The position numbers and the translations under genes are program-made. A model generated the notes under the pieces. It did no database searches, had not been told where the DNA came from, and worked only from the letters and a program-made list of their open reading frames with translations. A stretch of 41,430 bases of DNA from Clostridiales bacterium (GTDB taxonomy: Bacteria > Bacillota > Clostridia > Christensenellales > Borkfalkiaceae), in assembly GCA_022508265.1 (NCBI GenBank), contig JAFLVP010000011.1:7671-49100 (forward strand), given 5' to 3'. Position 1 is the stretch's first letter; every line of letters starts with the position of its first letter. Below are positions 40,216 to 41,430 of this stretch, piece after piece.

Positions 40216-41430
40216 ATGTTTAAAAACGTACAGGAAGTTCTGGCTTTTTGCAAAGATAAAGAAATACAAATGATCGACTTCAAAATGGTCGATATCGACG
40301 GCAGATGGCACCATCTTTCCATACCTGTTTCAAGATTTAACGAAGACACGATGAAATACGGTATAGGATTTGACGGTTCCAACTACGGTTTTGCTCCCGT
40401 TGAAAAGAGCGATATGGTGTTTATTCCCATAATCGAATCCGCAGTTGTCGACCCGTTTGCGGAAATTCCCACGCTCACTATGTCGGGCGACGTAAGAATT
40501 ATCGACGCAAACAATTCAAGATTTGACCAGTATCCCCGCAACGTGGCTATCGCCGCCGAGGAATATATGAAAAAGTCGGGCATTGCCGACAGAATGATTA
40601 TAGGACCCGAATTCGAGTTCCATCTTTTCGACCACGTAGCTTTCGAAAACAAGCCCAACAAGGCTATGTTCCACTTGGACGCTTGGGAGGCAGACTGGAA
40701 CACAGGCGACGACGAATACGGCAACAACGGCTATCACATTGCCCACAAGGGCGGTTATCACGCTTGCAAGCCTCAGGATATAACTTACGATATGCGCAGC
40801 CGTATGTGCATGATGCTTGAGGATTGGGGCGTTAAAGTTAAGTATCATCACCACGAGGTCGGCGGTCCCGGACAGGTAGAAATAGAGGTAGAGCTGGACG
40901 ACATGACCAAAATGGCGGACAATACCATGATTGCAAAATACGTTATTAAGAATCAGGCTATAGCCGAGGGTATGACCGCAACCTTTATGCCCAAGCCCAT
41001 TTACGGCGAGGCAGGCAACGGCATGCACGTACATATGCTGCTTATGAAGGACGGAAAACCCGTTTTCTATGACGCAAACGGTTATTCCCAGCTCAGCGAA
41101 ACTGCGCACTATTTCATGGGCGGACTTTTAAAACACGCCGCAAGCTTGTGCGCGTTCACAAACCCGTCCACCAACTCGTACAAAAGACTTGTACCCGGCT
41201 TTGAAGCGCCCGCAACAATCGGATACGCTACGGCAAACCGCAGCTCGGTTATCCGTATCCCCGCATATGCCAAGTCGCCCGATAAGAAGAGGTTCGAGCT
41301 CCGCAATCCCGACGCAACCTGCAACCCTTACTATGCATACGCTGCAATCTTAATGGCAGGTCTCGACGGTATTAAGAATAAAATCGACCCCCGCAAAAAC
41401 GGCTGGGGCCCCTTCGATTTCAACCTGTTC
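40216..41430 (+). CDS. glnA: Type I glutamine synthetase, 3' end outside the window
   Basis: The first 405 codons of a GSI enzyme, which joins ammonia to glutamate using ATP. The MIDFKMVDIDGRWHHLSIP start, GFDGSNYGFAPVEKSDM, the GPEFEFHLFD metal-binding site, HHEVGGPGQVEIEVE, the GNGMHVHM loop and NPSTNSYKRLVPGFEAPATIGYATANRSSVIRIP are all present, so the visible part is intact. About 40 residues are missing at the right edge. AGAGAGG precedes the ATG. The gene has its own promoter; I see no clear GlnR-type inverted repeat upstream. Confidence 0.96.
   Translation, partial: MFKNVQEVLAFCKDKEIQMIDFKMVDIDGRWHHLSIPVSRFNEDTMKYGIGFDGSNYGFAPVEKSDMVFIPIIESAVVDPFAEIPTLTMSGDVRIIDANNSRFDQYPRNVAIAAEEYMKKSGIADRMIIGPEFEFHLFDHVAFENKPNKAMFHLDAWEADWNTGDDEYGNNGYHIAHKGGYHACKPQDITYDMRSRMCMMLEDWGVKVKYHHHEVGGPGQVEIEVELDDMTKMADNTMIAKYVIKNQAIAEGMTATFMPKPIYGEAGNGMHVHMLLMKDGKPVFYDANGYSQLSETAHYFMGGLLKHAASLCAFTNPSTNSYKRLVPGFEAPATIGYATANRSSVIRIPAYAKSPDKKRFELRNPDATCNPYYAYAAILMAGLDGIKNKIDPRKNGWGPFDFNLF

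Overview
The window looks like chromosomal DNA of a low-to-moderate GC Firmicute, most likely an uncultured anaerobic gut Clostridia member. The basis is strong AGGAG-type ribosome binding sites, textbook sigma-A promoters (TTGACA / 17 bp / TATAAT), Rrf2-NifS-NifU and NadA Fe-S/NAD genes, DegV, YitT, and ferredoxin-tailed aldo/keto reductases. No genus can be named from sequence alone. There are no rRNA or tRNA genes, CRISPR arrays, intact insertion sequences or prophage genes. TAG ends several intact genes, so the standard code applies.

Layout. 1-3.3 kb: an operon of two ferredoxin-tailed aldo/keto reductases, an ECF transporter S component and a DUF1893 protein. 3.3-5.4 kb: a leftward run of a short-chain dehydrogenase broken by one TAG codon, a CsaA-like protein, an unknown 108-residue protein, an unlisted 40-residue cysteine-rich microprotein and a P-loop kinase. 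5.4-10.1 kb: an AT-rich island with a 1,282-codon protein that joins a nuclease-like N-terminus to a NACHT ATPase (a likely phage-defence protein), followed by decayed gene fragments. 10.1-13.8 kb: a BspA-like leucine-rich-repeat lipoprotein, RarA and a nitroreductase. 14.0-18.3 kb: a membrane protein behind a structured leader, a DegV/acetyltransferase pair and KDPG aldolase. 18.3-26.9 kb: YitT, then an apparent operon in which a GH13 amylase and glycogen branching enzyme flank a TIR protein with two zinc ribbons and a leucine-rich-repeat tail, then a second repeat lipoprotein. 27-30.1 kb: nadA, an Rrf2 regulator, nifS and nifU. 30.2-35.4 kb: a lipid-type glycosyltransferase, a TIGR04076 protein, a GNAT protein and a Ca2+-type P-ATPase. 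35.4-41.4 kb: a gluconate 5-dehydrogenase-like SDR, a MATE transporter, MgtE with a doubled N-domain, RidA and a glutamine synthetase cut by the window end.

How genes work together. NifS and NifU build Fe-S clusters, NadA is a 4Fe-4S enzyme, and the Rrf2 regulator between them has a candidate palindromic operator over the nifS -35 box, which suggests a linked Fe-S/NAD control unit. The amylase and branching enzyme handle alpha-glucan. The KDPG aldolase and gluconate 5-dehydrogenase-like enzyme fit keto-gluconate/uronate use but are far apart.

The best candidates for something new are the nuclease-NACHT protein, the TIR-zinc ribbon-LRR protein inside a glycogen operon (sharing a 20-nt identical repeat segment with a surface lipoprotein), the cysteine-rich microprotein, and a structured 5' leader that begins at a predicted transcription start.
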